Positions 33,571-46,114 of a stretch of DNA of 64,000 nucleotides are shown one piece after another. This DNA is from Gigaspora margarita. Taxonomy: Eukaryota; Glomeromycota; Glomeromycetes; Diversisporales; Gigasporaceae. The notes below the pieces were generated by a model that was given only the letters and a program-made list of their open reading frames with translations, did not search any database and was not told the origin of the DNA. The translations under genes and the position numbers were made by a program. The stretch's first letter is position 1. Each line of letters starts with the position of its first letter. The DNA is taken from NCBI GenBank assembly GCA_009809945.1, contig WTPW01000933.1, positions 17,056 through 81,055 on the forward strand, written 5' to 3'.

Positions 33571-33844
33571 CAGTGTTGTCATAGGACAGCTTTGGACAAT
33601 GATTTGGACAATTTTGAACAATTTTGGACAATTAAATAAAGTAAAATTACTTAAAATTTTATTAAGATAACCTATTTAATTTTAACTAGAATGTGTTCAG
33701 CACCTAATATATAGTTATATATTTTTTAAATAGATTTATTAATTATTAAAGCCTGGACAAGCTTTGGATGATCTTGGACGTTTGGACAATTTTGGATATG
33801 GACAAGCCAAAAAAGGCTGTGAACAGCCAAAATGTACAACACTG
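33571..33844. mobile_element. hAT-like word element, TTTGGACAAT type
   Basis: 274 bp. Ends CAGTGTTGT and ACAACACTG. Perfect 8-bp duplication GGTATTTA (33563-33570, 33845-33852). It is filled with TTTGGACAAT and GGACAAGC words, here mostly in one orientation. Confidence 0.92.
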
Positions 33845-34923
33845 GGTATTTATATCTCATGAATGGCGTCCAGAAGCTACTTGGAACTCAGTTTTGTATA
33901 CATCTTGGGCAAGTACTTTTTCAAACATGATTTGCTAATTTTATAAAAAGAAAGAATTTTGTTAATACTATTTTTATTTATTCTAGTGCATCTTTAAATA
34001 AATAGTATATAGTAGGGTTTGGATTATTAAAACAAATATTAATTTGGTAACCAAGGACCAAAGTGAATCATTATATGATTTAATTGCATGATTACTTTAG
34101 CAAGCCACAATATCATCTGTATATTTTGCAAGAAGTATTGATAATTGATTTCTTTCACTTTGGGCTGCTTTAATTTTAACATCATAGTTTGCTAATCACT
34201 AAGATTTCTAGTAAAGTTTTGTTTACCATATATGTCTGAAAATAAGCTACTATCTAAAATAAGCTACCCTCCTGATTTTTTTCAAAAATCTTAAAAAATC
34301 TATTAGCAGTTGCTACATATAGGACCCCGGACATCTCTAATATATGTCATATTTTTTTTTTAGCAAATTGATTCAATTTTGATCTAAGGTCCAAATTTTA
34401 ATTTTAGCAAATTAAAGTTAATTTTAAAAAGGGTCATAATTGAATATTTTGGTGAATTACTAAGATTTTATACATGTTATATTTTATTTTTAGCAATTTA
34501 ACCACATTTTGATAATAATCAATCTGGATATAACAAGTTATTAATGGTTTACGGAGCAAAGTGATAATCAATTATAATTAAAAAGTAGTTGTAGCATATA
34601 ATCGGGCTTTAGTATCAATAGCAACTTGGTACTTACTCTGCATAAGTATTACGATCATTGATTATGATTGTATGTCGATAAACAAATAATTATATAATAC
34701 AATTGCACGGGTTATATTAAGTGAATTAGTTAGTAATTTATATAATAATTTTTAGCTTTTCAAAATAACCCACTGTTCAGTAATGATTTACAAGAAATTT
34801 TACTATGCTAACTAAAAAACATTTTATAACAAGACTTGTAGCGCATATCATGGACTAATAGAATCTCAAATTTTATGAAAAAATATTGAAAATTCGTGAA
34901 GATATTAACATTTTTGTAAATTC

Positions 34924-35669
34924 NNNNNNNNNNNNNNNNNNNNNNNNNNNNNNNNNNNNNNNNNNNNNNNNNNNNNNNNNNNNNNNNNNNNNNNNNNNNN
35001 NNNNNNNNNNNNNNNNNNNNNNNNNNNNNNNNNNNNNNNNNNNNNNNNNNNNNNNNNNNNNNNNNNNNNNNNNNNNNNNNNNNNNNNNNNNNNNNNNNNN
35101 NNNNNNNNNNNNNNNNNNNNNNNNNNNNNNNNNNNNNNNNNNNNNNNNNNNNNNNNNNNNNNNNNNNNNNNNNNNNNNNNNNNNNNNNNNNNNNNNNNNN
35201 NNNNNNNNNNNNNNNNNNNNNNNNNNNNNNNNNNNNNNNNNNNNNNNNNNNNNNNNNNNNNNNNNNNNNNNNNNNNNNNNNNNNNNNNNNNNNNNNNNNN
35301 NNNNNNNNNNNNNNNNNNNNNNNNNNNNNNNNNNNNNNNNNNNNNNNNNNNNNNNNNNNNNNNNNNNNNNNNNNNNNNNNNNNNNNNNNNNNNNNNNNNN
35401 NNNNNNNNNNNNNNNNNNNNNNNNNNNNNNNNNNNNNNNNNNNNNNNNNNNNNNNNNNNNNNNNNNNNNNNNNNNNNNNNNNNNNNNNNNNNNNNNNNNN
35501 NNNNNNNNNNNNNNNNNNNNNNNNNNNNNNNNNNNNNNNNNNNNNNNNNNNNNNNNNNNNNNNNNNNNNNNNNNNNNNNNNNNNNNNNNNNNNNNNNNNN
35601 NNNNNNNNNNNNNNNNNNNNNNNNNNNNNNNNNNNNNNNNNNNNNNNNNNNNNNNNNNNNNNNNNNNNN
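34924..35669. other. Assembly gap (746 N)
   Basis: The gap lies in the loop region of an inverted repeat. The text at 34758-34923 (for example CAAGACTTGTAGCGCATATC) returns inverted at 35860-36030, with several stray N there. Reads probably collapsed on the palindrome. Open frames across the N run are meaningless. Confidence 0.95.
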
Positions 35670-36310
35670 CCGAATCTGGAAGCAAATTGAAAAATCATCA
35701 TAACTTCGTCAATATTAATCCGTTTTTGATGAAATTTTAAATGAAGACTTTAAAATATCTATTCTACCAACTTACTTAGTCACGTTTTGGAGGTTTCATT
35801 TTGAGAAAGTGCTTCTGAAAGCATTTGAAGTTTAGGGTAAACTTGCGAAAANGTATGCGTCNGAATTTACAAAAANGTTAATATCTTCACGAGTTTTNAA
35901 TANTTTTTCATAAAATTTGAGATTCTATTAGTCCATGATATGCGCTACAAGTCTTGTTATAAATTTTTTTTTAGTTAGCATAGTAAAATTTTTTGTAAAT
36001 CATCGCCAAACAGTGGGTTATTTTGAAAAAACAAAAAAACATATTACAAAGAAGCTAGTTGAAATTGTTTACAGGAACTTTCATCAAAGATATCTCCACG
36101 AGTTCTTGACCAAATTTGATAAAAAATTTTTTATTTTAATTCTATGAATTAAATAAAAAAAATTTATACTATATTTATTTACTTGATACTAGATATTATA
36201 ATTTAGTTTTTAGCAAATTACTATAAAGTTTATATGTAATAATCCAACTTTTAGCAAATTTACTTGATTTTAGGGGTAGCAAAAACGGCTAAATTCATGC
36301 AGATCAGTTA

Positions 36311-36629
36311 CCGTATTTTCCCGAAAATAAGCTACCATTTTTGGGCAAAAAGTTACACAAAAAAGTGTAGGGGTAGCTTATTTTCGAATTGTTGAATTTT
36401 TTGAAAAATTGAAAAACGTACTAATAAAAAGTTGTCCAAATGCCATGAAATTTTTACTATAGATGTATTTCGTTGTCCTGAATAAATTTACTTAATCACA
36501 CTTTTAAGGTTTATATAGTAAAATAAAAAGTTTTATATGTAGCGACTGTTAACGATTTTTTTAAAAATTCGTCTGAAAATCTGGGGGGTAGCTTATTTTA
36601 GGAGATAGCTTATTATGGGGAAAATACGG
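36311..36629. mobile_element. TA-type MITE (best-preserved copy)
   Basis: 319 bp bordered by TA. Ends CCGTATTTTCCCGAAAATAA and TATTATGGGGAAAATACGG. This is the least eroded member and serves as the family reference. Confidence 0.9.
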
Positions 36630-37454
36630 TATGACCTATATTAGAGATGTCTGGGGTCCTCTACATATAAAAATCTAAATTTTACTAAGTAAATCTCAAA
36701 AGTGCCATTAAGTAAACTTGTTCAGGTCATCAAAATATACCTATAGTAAAAATTTGGTATTATTTGAACAACCCTTTATTAGTACGTTTTTTAATTTTTT
36801 CAAAACACTCAATATTTTAAAAATAAGCTATTTCACATTTTTTTGTATAATTTTTTGGCCAAAAAAAGTAGCTTATTTTTGGACACATACAGTAATAAAT
36901 TTTATATCATAGGTTTTAAGAGCTTCATCAAACCCCAAAAAATAATTTTTTCTTGTAAAATTTACAGAACATATATTTTGTAATAATTTGTGTAACTGTA
37001 GATTATCATAAACTTGTACCAAAAAGTGTGCTATAGCAGTTGTATATTTAAATTTTCTAGCTATAGAAAAAAGAGGTACAAATATAGCCAAGTTTGCTAA
37101 CTGCATTCTGTAATTTCCATTTCTAATTCCAACTTTATATTTCACAAAGTACCCTATCTAACAAAAAAAAGATACCAAACTTTTATTAATTGATTATTAC
37201 TATTTAAAATATCAATCATAGGTTTATTTTTGTCATTTACATACTAACATAATGCAATTCTAACTGCAATTCAAATTAGCTTTAAAACATAGTATGTTAC
37301 TCATTAATTAACAACATGTTCAAATTTGTCTAAGTATTTTGCACCAAGTACTGCTACAAGATTAAATATTCCATACCCTATAAATATTGTAATTAGAATA
37401 CTGCACATGTCCTTAAATGTATGCCACTATTCTAAAAAAAGTCAAACATCATTA

Positions 37455-37603
37455 GGGCTGTGTCATTAATTGCCTGATTATTTTTTATTAGAGACCTATC
37501 CCTTCTCCCTCCCTTTTTAATATAGATTTGGTCAGGTTCCTATATATAATTTCAACATTTTTTACTCCTATCCTAAAAAATCATCTGATTTTTGTCACTC
37601 CTC
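37455..37603 (+). mobile_element. Harbinger-like MITE, copy 3
   Basis: 149 bp flanked by TTA (37452-37454, 37604-37606), with the same internal phrases as the copies at 20189, 41105 and 42530. Confidence 0.9.
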
Positions 37604-37911
37604 TTATTAGCTTCTTTGTAGGAAATTAATCTTCCAAAAATTGTTTGATCACATGTAATATATAGATTATTATTATGGTACTATTAAGATTCAAATCATC
37701 ACAGTACATTTCACATGCAGTATGAACATTTTTATCACAATTGGGTGGGTTACTAGGTTTTAATATTATGACGTTTGGAGGTAAAGTATTATAACCTATC
37801 CCTTAGTTTGTAATGGTTTGCAGGCAAATTTGCCTGCATAATTACTATAAATATATCCCTGATCTACTTTTTTAATCATTTAAATATTTAAATAAAATTT
37901 GGTATAATAAT

Positions 37912-38466
37912 ATTTAATTTGTGATCCATATGCCAAGCAGTGAAAATCTATAGTAATATATGGGGCAAATCAATTATTGTTTATCAAATTACTGGAATCT
38001 GGCACTGTCAGAGCAATAGCGAATTATTTTATTAAGCTAACCTTGCTTCTCCACTAATTGAAAGTTGTAGAGCACATTCTTGCGATTCTAATGGTGGTAA
38101 AATGATTAAAATTGGACCAGTAGATCACAAGATATCGTTAAAAAACGTTTCGCGACCATATAGAGTTTCTATGTAAACAATAATATTGTTTACATAGAAA
38201 CTCTATATGGTCGCGAAACGTTTTTTAACGATATCTTGTGATCTACTGGTCCAATTTTAATCATTTTACCACCATTAGAATCGCAAGAATGTGCTCTACA
38301 ACTTTCAATTAGTGGAGAAGCAAGGTTAGCTTAATAAAATAATTCGCTATTGCTCTGACAGTGCCAGATTCCAGTAATTTGATAAACAATAATTGATTTA
38401 CCCCAATTTTACTATATATGGTAATATATGCAGCCACTGTTTGGTATACGGATCACGAATTAAAGA
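37912..38466. repeat. Fold-back with near-perfect palindrome
   Basis: Centre at 38182-38184 (three-base loop AAT). The inner arms, about 220 bp each (37961-38181 and 38185-38405), look identical apart from a few outermost bases. The outer arms to 37912 and 38466 match only loosely. No ORF. Confidence 0.92.
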
Positions 38467-38519
38467 AATATAATTAAAATTACCCATAGTGACGATCACT
38501 ACCAGTTACACAATATCAG

Positions 38520-39500
38520 ATCTGCATATAAGTATTTTTTTTTTTTTAGTCGTCTATTTGGTATTTAATTTTTGCCCAGTATAACAATATTAACTTTCAT
38601 TCTTTCTCTTTGTAGGTTTTTAGGTAATGGGTCTGGTGCCTTTCGTTGTTGCGTCCTGGTGTCGTTAGTCAGTATTTCGCCCATTTCAGTGCGCCTTTCG
38701 CATTTTTAGTTTTTTTTTCTTTGTTCTTGATAATAACTTTCGCATTTCTCTTTTGTAGGTTCTTCAAGTAATAGTTCCAGTATTTTTTGTAAGTCGTTGG
38801 TGCCGTTTTTTAGTACCTCGTCCATTTCGGTGTGTCTTTCGTCGTGTTTTTAGTTTTTTCTTCTTTCATTTTGTTTGCTCTTGCAAAACTTTTGCATTTC
38901 TCTTTTTTAGGTTGTAACAATTTTGGTATTTTTCATTATTGCTGTATGTCGTTGATATCATTAGTCGGAACTTTAACTTTCAGCATGTTTTTCATCGCGT
39001 CTTTTGTCACATTTGTCTTCAGTCTTTCATTGCTGGTACCGTTATCTTTCGGTGCATTTTTCGCTGCTGGTACTTATAGTTCGGTGTTTTTATTCATTTT
39101 TTTTCGTTAATTCTTCTTGCTAACTATTGATTTTCTTTTTTTTAGATTCTTCAGTAATGATTTCGGTGCTTTTTTTTGTTGCTGGCATCGTTAGTTGGTC
39201 TTTTGTCTATTTTGGTACGTCTTCGTCATTGTTTAGTGGTTTTGTTTTATTTGCTTCACTTATTCGTAGTATTAACTTTCGTGGTTTTTTTTTTTTTAAG
39301 TTCCTCAAACCATAATTTTGGTATTCTTCGCATTGGTTCATGTTGAGTTTTCGTGATGGATTTTTAGTTTTTTTTGTAATACAGTAATGTAGAATCATCA
39401 ATTGATTAGAAAAATGAGCGAAGCGGAGGTGATAGCTGTAGCGAAGCGATTACAGGATGAGCGAAGCGAGCCTTGTAGGTGTTGCTGAGCGCAAGTGAAG
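38520..39500 (+). repeat. T/G-rich minisatellite and GAGCGAAGCG patch
   Basis: Imperfect repeats of TTTCGTTGTTG/GGTGCCTTTCG type, comparable in style to 5650-6340. A GC-richer patch with three GAGCGAAGCG-like words follows (39414-39470). Flanking text GTGACGATCACTACCAGTTACAC-like (38488) and GGTAACGGTCACCACTGG (39727) are inverted, so this may be another nested element. Open frames at 38832-39401 come from the repeat. Confidence 0.5.
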
Positions 39501-41104
39501 CAACACAAAATGTATTGTTTTTTAATAAAGTTGTGTATGGGTGTATTTAGTTGCGCATAGCTGATAGAATAGTAAGATCTAATAAAATTATGCGAAATGA
39601 TGTAAAATATGCTATCATTATATAAATAAATATTTCTTGAAGTAATAATGTGATAAATTTGTATAATGATAATGTCATGATGATATTTATTAAATAAATT
39701 AAAATTTTGGGTTACACAAAAGGGTGGTAACGGTCACCACTGGTTATAGTTAGAAATATTCATATTTAAAAACAAGGATTATATTTTTGAATTATTTAAT
39801 TTATATTATAAGACAAAAAGTTTATGTTGCTTATAAGCTAAAAATATTGAATTTTAAAGAAATTTTTTAACCAAAAAATAATTTACAACATCTTGCGAAT
39901 TCTTTGAATATTGGTTTTAAAAATATAGTTCCTAATACAATATTGTAGTTTATATAAAGAATTACATCTTTCATTATTGTACTTTAAGTGATTTACTTGT
40001 AAAAATTAAGACTTGTATTAGAAGTAAAATTTTTTTATAGACGGAAACATATAAAATTTGAAAAAATCTAAAGAAAAAATTCTATAGTAAAATTTCTAAA
40101 GCAAAATCTTTAAACTTTTATTACACCAAAGTTTTTTAATAATTTTAAAAAATTTTTATAATAAAGTTGATAAAACAAAACTAATATTATATTTTTTATT
40201 TAGAAAGTATATAGCTAAAATTAATATTTAAAGTTTTATTTAAAAAATTTAAAATTTTAAAATTTATGCAGGCAAATTTGCCTATATAACAAATTAAGGG
40301 ATAGGTATTTTGTTAGTGATTTCTAAATGTATATCTCTATATCAAAATTATTTATATAAGTTTCTAACATTTTGTTTAAAATGGTTTCATGCATTATTAA
40401 AAGATTGTTTGTAGTTGAAGATTCTCCAAATAGTGGTAGATTATCGAAATTATTACTTCTAGCAAGGTTGTTAAGAAAAGTAGAAAGAGTAAATTGAAAT
40501 ACTATTCGTAAAGTTGCATGTGAAGTTTTTCGTGTAGTATCAAAAATATAGTTATATGAAAATGTAGAAGCTTTAAAATCAATATTGTCAATTACTGCCA
40601 AATTCCAAATATTTGGTTCTTTTATTAAATTCTTTCTAGAGTCTGCATTGTGAATTCTGGATTCTTGAAGTCAATTTTCGTGCCATTTAGTATAAGATAT
40701 AATACATGCTGAATGGAGAATCTTTCATAAGTATGGTAATAATTTTGGGTTTTGACAGACTAATGATTTTATATATGTAATCCATATTTTTATTTCAGAA
40801 AAAGCAATAGTTAGCAGTATAGAAACTAATAAAATAGTAGTCTTTGAAATTTGATTTGTATTAAGTAACTTTGTTAGAAGTTCATATTGATGTCTTTTTT
40901 TATTAGCAACCTTTTGTTTTTATTGTCGTAGTACTGTAATAAGAGCTTGAAAAAAGTTGCAAATAGTATTAGATAATAAATTAAAATAATTCTTATATGA
41001 GCTTGGGTTTTCTAATTGATCAATATTTTTTTTAATTTTAGAATATGAAAATAAGATTTCTTTTTCTAATTTTTTACCCATTTTTAAAGCCTTTTCAGAA
41101 GTTA

Positions 41105-41255
41105 GGGCTGTCATTAATTACCTGATTATTTTTTATCAGAGGCCTACCCCCCCTCTCTTTTCTTTAATATATATGTAGTCAGGTTCTTATATATAATTTC
41201 AACTTTTTTTACCCCCTCCCCTCCCTAAAAAATCACCTGATTTTTGTCACTCCCC
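41105..41255 (+). mobile_element. Harbinger-like MITE, copy 4
   Basis: 151 bp flanked by TTA (41102-41104, 41256-41258); inserted in the minus-strand pseudogene. Confidence 0.9.
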
Positions 41256-42529
41256 TTATTATATGAGAGGTCTCTTTCATAAATTTATTTAATTCAATTT
41301 TTTCTAATTTCATTGTTATTCTAATAGCTAATTTACTTGGAAGTTTTTTTGTTTCAGTTTCTGATAGACTTTGATCTAATTTATTATTAAAAATAGCTAA
41401 TACTAGAGTTATCAATAAAAGAAATCTTTCTTGTAACTTTTGATCTCCTGATTTTGCTACTAATGTTATCCACTTACCTATATACTTTAGTGCATCACTT
41501 GTATCATCATGATATTTTCCAATTTCTGTACATAATAGAACTACTTTATCAGCACTGCCTCTTTCATAAAAATAGGCATCTTCTTTATGAAAACATTTTG
41601 AGCAGATATAATATACTTGATGGCTTGAAGACGATTTTTGTTAATAAATCCTTCTGTAAATACAGAACATTTAAAAAGACTAACACAAGGTACTTGACTA
41701 TTATACCCATTAATTTTCAATAAATATGCTTTACAAAAATCACCAAGAATAAAAAAACATTTTGTTTTATTGCAAAAAAGGCAGTTATGATAATGAACAT
41801 TATCTAGCTTAATTAGATGGTTTTGTTTTTCACCTTGATCATGAAGTTTATTCTAATCATACATAAAATGAGAGTAACATATTCTGGGCTCACATTTAGC
41901 ATTTTTAAATGCATTTATATCTATTTTCCAAGTTCCTATTAATTGCTCCAATTGGCGTAATTTTGTTGTACTATTGCAACATTTTATTACCATCAGCAAT
42001 ATTAATAACTATACATGGTATTATATTTGAACTTTGTATAGATGATGTTTTAATTACAATATCTGGTTCATCATATATTGTTGATAAAGGCTCATTATAA
42101 AGATTAGGATTTTCTACTTCTATTTCATTCTAGTCTATATTATAATTTTCATCATATTCTGCATCATTGTTTAACAAGGCTTGAGCTTTAGCAAGAACAA
42201 TTTGACCAATTTCGAATATTTCTTCTTTACTACTTTCTTCAAAGGCATCATATTTCTCAAAATTTAAGTAAGTAAACTCAGAACAACTCATTTTATTTGA
42301 AATAATAATTTTATATAGCTAGTTACAACAAGTTTTATTTTATTTAATAATAGTAGANTGAATATAAAAGAATCAATTTATAAGAAATTCTATGGGTTTT
42401 GGATTAAAAATCAGTATTTTTTTAACAATTCTATTTTAAACTTATTGGCAAACTGATTCTCAAAACTTCTTCTTTTATAAATTTCAACTTATTATTATTA
42501 CTAGTAATCTGTTTATCTAAAGATGATTA

Positions 42530-42683
42530 GGGCAGTGTCATTAATTACCTGATTATTTTTTATTAGAGGCCTACTCCTCCTCCCCCCTCTATAATATAGA
42601 TTTGGTCAGGTTTCTATATATAATTTCAGCATTTTTTACCCTCCCTTCTTCTTTAAAAAATTATCTGATTTTTGTCACTCCCC
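42530..42683 (+). mobile_element. Harbinger-like MITE, copy 5
   Basis: 154 bp flanked by TTA (42527-42529, 42684-42686). Confidence 0.9.
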
Positions 42684-42689
42684 TTATTT

Positions 42690-43550
42690 ATTAAAAGAAA
42701 TCATTATTTATTATCATATCTATATCTGTTCATTATTCCATTATCCAGATAACTATCTAGATTATCTGTTAATTATTAGACATAAATTTCATACTAAATA
42801 AATCTAATATAAATTTTGTGTATCGCAGAATTGTATTATACTTGTGAAATTGTAGATGCACTAGTCTTAATTTCATGTATCCTACTTAGGATTACTCCAT
42901 ATATAGAGTAATCAGGTTATAAGTAATAACTTTGCTTCGGGTTATTATATAATTCTTGAGAACTTATCTTTAGACCAGAACATAACCCAAGTTTCACCGG
43001 AATATGTTGCTTCACTAACAACTTTAATAGTCTCGAAATAATGCTGATACAAATTTATATTTCATATTTGGTATGAAAGGTTCATACAGGAATNGAGTGA
43101 TTTTGAAGATTTCATGGTATATTGCATCTTATTAGATAAATGCATATAGTAAAGCAAGAATGTGAATAGAAACTTTGTGTATTATGTCTTTATATTCAAC
43201 ATAATACTTGCTCTACTCTTGCTCCTATACTGATTTTTTATTAATTTTTATCTACTTGATATTAAAATCTGAAATATTGATTTTTCAAATTTATTCTACT
43301 AAATTTAGTAGCATCTATGATATAAAGTTGCTATGCTAATGCATATCAAATATTCATGAACATATACCTTTAAAAGATTAAATTCATATACACACTTATA
43401 CGCTTGCCAAGCAAGCAATTAAACATTCACAATTTATACATCATATAAATATTTTTAGTCTAATTTGAAAATAGCGACAATTAAAAAAAAATATACATCA
43501 TTTTTCATTACATGAACAAAATGATTTGTAAAAATATTTGTATCATGGTC
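42690..43550. other. AT-rich stretch, no supported gene
   Basis: One ambiguous base at 43094. I see no coding or structural signal here. Confidence 0.4.
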
Positions 43551-43559
43551 ATAACTGAC

Positions 43560-45690
43560 CACATCAGCAAATTTAATAGGGTATAATATTATGAAATAAT
43601 TTACAACCCGTAAAAATAGCATAATATATAGTAAGATATTTCGAAAACTTGCAAAATAATAAATTACAAAATATTACATAAAATATTACGAAATATTACG
43701 TAAGATATTTCGCAATGTTTCGAAATAGACAGAGTAATATTATGAAACATTTACGAACAGTAATTTAAATCGCATTAATTTGCAACAGAGCATGCATTGG
43801 ACTATATTTTTGAAATATTTTGAAATTTTGTATAATATATCAAAATTAATCTAAAATTTTGTATTACATGATCAGATTAGATCTTTTGTTTATAAATTAG
43901 ATCTTCTATATACATTGTTTTTTTTATTTCATTTTGTTTTTTTAATTTTTATTGTTTTTTTTTTGTTTTTATTTTGTTATTGTTTTCGTTCTTTTTTTTT
44001 TTATTTACTGGTATTAATTTTTAATTTTTTTTAATTTTATTTGGCACTTTACAAGAACACTAGCCCTTTGCAAGAAAACCAACAACTTTTTAGCACTTTG
44101 CAAGTACACCAATTTGACTTCACAAGCCAACTCAAACTTCTGACTTTGCAAGAACCCTTCTAAATCTTCAAGAACACTTCTTTAGGAAAATGATTTAGTT
44201 AGCACAAGTTTTCACAAGTTTTTGCATATTTATTTTCTCATTTGATACTTTTTGTTTTTGTTTTTTTTGTTTTTTTTTTTAATTTTTTTTATTTATTTAT
44301 TTTATTCTATTACTTTGTGAGAACACGCTTCTTTAGAGTTAGGCGCAAGTTTTTGCAAGTTTTTGCAAGTTTTTGCAAGTTAACCTAGCACTTTACAAAA
44401 CACAACTAGGTTTTGGCAATTTCTGAATTAGAACTCTTACTTCAGAGAAATAGAGATTTGGAGCTTTGTTTATTTTTTTTATTAAGTTTGCTTACATATT
44501 TTGTTTTTCTGTTATTTTTTTTTTACTTATTTTTTTATTTTTATTTTATTTTGTTTATTCTTGACTTTCTTCAGAACTTTGCAAGAAACAACCTGACCTT
44601 TTTGGCACTTTACCAACTCTAATTTTTCTGCCACTTTGCAAGAATCTACTAGATTCTCTGACAATTTGCAAAAACTTTTACACTTTTGAGAAATAGTTTT
44701 TTTTACTTTCTACTTTTTAGAAAATAGCAAATATGAGCAAAGAGAAATAATAGCTAACTAAGAGTAAGAAAAATAAGTGTATAGAGCTGGTATTATGCGA
44801 CAAAGTGTGAAAGTAGTTTAAAATATTACTATTTTTTTATTTTTATTTTTTTTTGTTATTTTTTTTACTTCTCTACTATTTTTAGAAAGTAGCAAATATA
44901 AGCGAATATAAGTGAATATAATTGTATAGAGCTAGTATTATACATTGAAGAGCGAAAGTAATTTACAATATTACTATTTTTTTCAGTTTCATTTTTTTTC
45001 ATTATTTTTTATTTCTCTACTATTTTTAGGAAGTAGCGAATATGAGCAAATATAATTGTTAAAACAAAGAAGAGAAATAATAGCTAACTGCAGAGTGAGA
45101 AAAATAAGTGTGTAAAGCTAATATTATACAACAGAGTGCGAAGTAGTTTAAAATATATTTATTTTTTTGGGTTCGTTTTTTTCATTATTTTTTTTTGGTT
45201 TTATTTTTTTTTGTTTATTTTTTCATTTTTTTTTCGCAAAAAATGTATAATAATATATAATAAAATATATTTAATTTAAAATGTATAATAATATATAATA
45301 AAAATATATTTAATTTAAAATGTATAATAATAATAATAAATAAAAAAATATAAAATTTTATATTAAATTGCAAAACCTTGTGAAAGCTTGCAAAAACCTG
45401 TAAAATGTTTAAAAATAAATATACAGTATAATAGTATTGATTAGAAATATTATTTATGATTTTAATCTGATATCTATCGATTATTACTGATTATTACTAA
45501 TTACTATTTTTATTGATAGTTCTTGTCAGGGGTATTTAAATGTGCAATGTTGCGATTTATTTCAAATTATTGCGATATAATATTGTGTAATTTTTATGTA
45601 TGTATTTCGTAATATTCTGTAATTAAAATTGCGAAATATTCTGCTTCGATTCATAATTCTTGCACAAGTTTTTAGGTCATAATAACTTAC
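43560..45690. repeat. Two nested word-repeat regions (ATATTTCG and TTTGCAAG)
   Basis: The outer flanks (43600-43740 and 45550-45650) carry AAATATTACGAAATATTACG-like words and their inverses. The core (44046-45420) carries CTTTGCAAGAA words at the left, three AGTTTTTGCAAG copies at 44345-44380, and CTTGCAAAAACCTG-like words at the right. The core is homologous to bases 1-560. Exact ends are not resolved. No gene. Confidence 0.55.
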
Positions 45691-45811
45691 GTAAGATTAT
45701 ATTTATATAATTTGCTGATGCACTATTGTACTTAATATGGAAGGTTATTGAAATTTTTTATTTTTTTATTTGTTTTGTTAAATTTTTTTTATTGTAAGTT
45801 GGTAAACTACA

Positions 45812-46114
45812 ATGGATATCATAGTCAGTGGTTGTAAACTACAAGAATTAGATACAACCCACCAAAATGGATTACAAACCAATATAGAACCTTGTATGAC
45901 AAAGTGTTTGAAAAAAAATACTCTAATATTAAATTTGCATGTTGTAATTTATAGAGCAAAGCAAGTACGCATTACAAATATATCAAAAATTATACTAGAA
46001 AAACTTTTAAATAAAAAGTATCCTTTTAAAACAAGAGCAGAAGTAAAAGAAGTAAAAATTAGACCAAAAAGTTTTGATAAGATTATTAAGAAGAAAGGGT
46101 TTCTAGATTTATGA
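45812..46114 (+). pseudogene. Lys-rich ORF remnant, unknown
   Basis: A 100-codon frame from ATG 45812, basic ('KTRAEVKEVKIRPKSFDKII'), ending at TGA. The same frame continues past TGA and TAA with protein-like text ('GTGTIQGGR' ... 'PPNLQRTKSN') to about 46180. This suggests the C-terminal part of a decayed gene. No family recognised. It could belong to an old mobile element. Confidence 0.45.

Larger units (their letters stand above)
34321..36660. mobile_element. AGGACCCC-ended element, 2.3 kb, with assembly gap
   Basis: Inverted ends begin AGGACCCCGGACATCTCTAA and close with TTAGAGATGTCTGGGGTCCT. A perfect 8-bp duplication CTACATAT flanks it (34313-34320, 36661-36668). It contains a long palindrome around the gap (about 34758-36030) and a TA-type MITE (36311-36629). 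No transposase is visible outside the gap. Confidence 0.9.
34226..36892. mobile_element. TA-type MITE split by a 2.3-kb element
   Basis: The left part (34226-34312) begins CCATATATGTCTGAAAATAA. The right part (36669-36892) ends TTTTTGGACACATACAG. Both are bordered by TA, and the join matches the family consensus. Confidence 0.8.
37795..40305. mobile_element. ATCCCTTA-ended element, copy 2
   Basis: Ends CCTATCCCTTAGTTTG and CAAATTAAGGGATAGG are inverted. Inside each end lies the palindrome GGCAAATTTGCC (about 37824 and 40271). The right 530 bp equal the left part of copy 1 (4981-5530) inverted. It carries a fold-back (37912-38466), a T/G-rich minisatellite (38520-39380) and a GAGCGAAGCG repeat patch (39414-39500). 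It interrupts the minus-strand pseudogene. Confidence 0.75.
36880..42292 (-). pseudogene. Multi-part decayed gene of unknown function, split by transposons
   Basis: Minus-strand coding fragments lie in order. An acidic start at 42292 ('MSCSEFTYLNFEKYDAFEES') continues to about 41900. Broken text follows to 40600. A clean 92-codon block at 40601-40323 contains 'NIDFKASTFSYNYIFDTTRK'. A C-terminal block at 37145-36873 contains 'GIRNGNYRMQLANLAIFVPL' and 'FDEALKTYDIKF'. The gap between the last two is almost exactly the inserted element 37795-40305 plus a MITE (37455-37603). Another MITE (41105-41255) sits in the upstream part. I believe this is one gene of a repeated fungal family, perhaps carried by an old mobile element. 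I cannot assign a function. Confidence 0.5.

Noticed and set aside
34808-35740. Three ~280-codon ORFs across the gap
   Set aside because: Almost all residues are undetermined; the length comes from the N run.
38832-39401. Membrane-protein-like ORFs
   Set aside because: The hydrophobic text derives from T-rich minisatellite sequence inside a transposon, with no conserved motif and no intron or start context.
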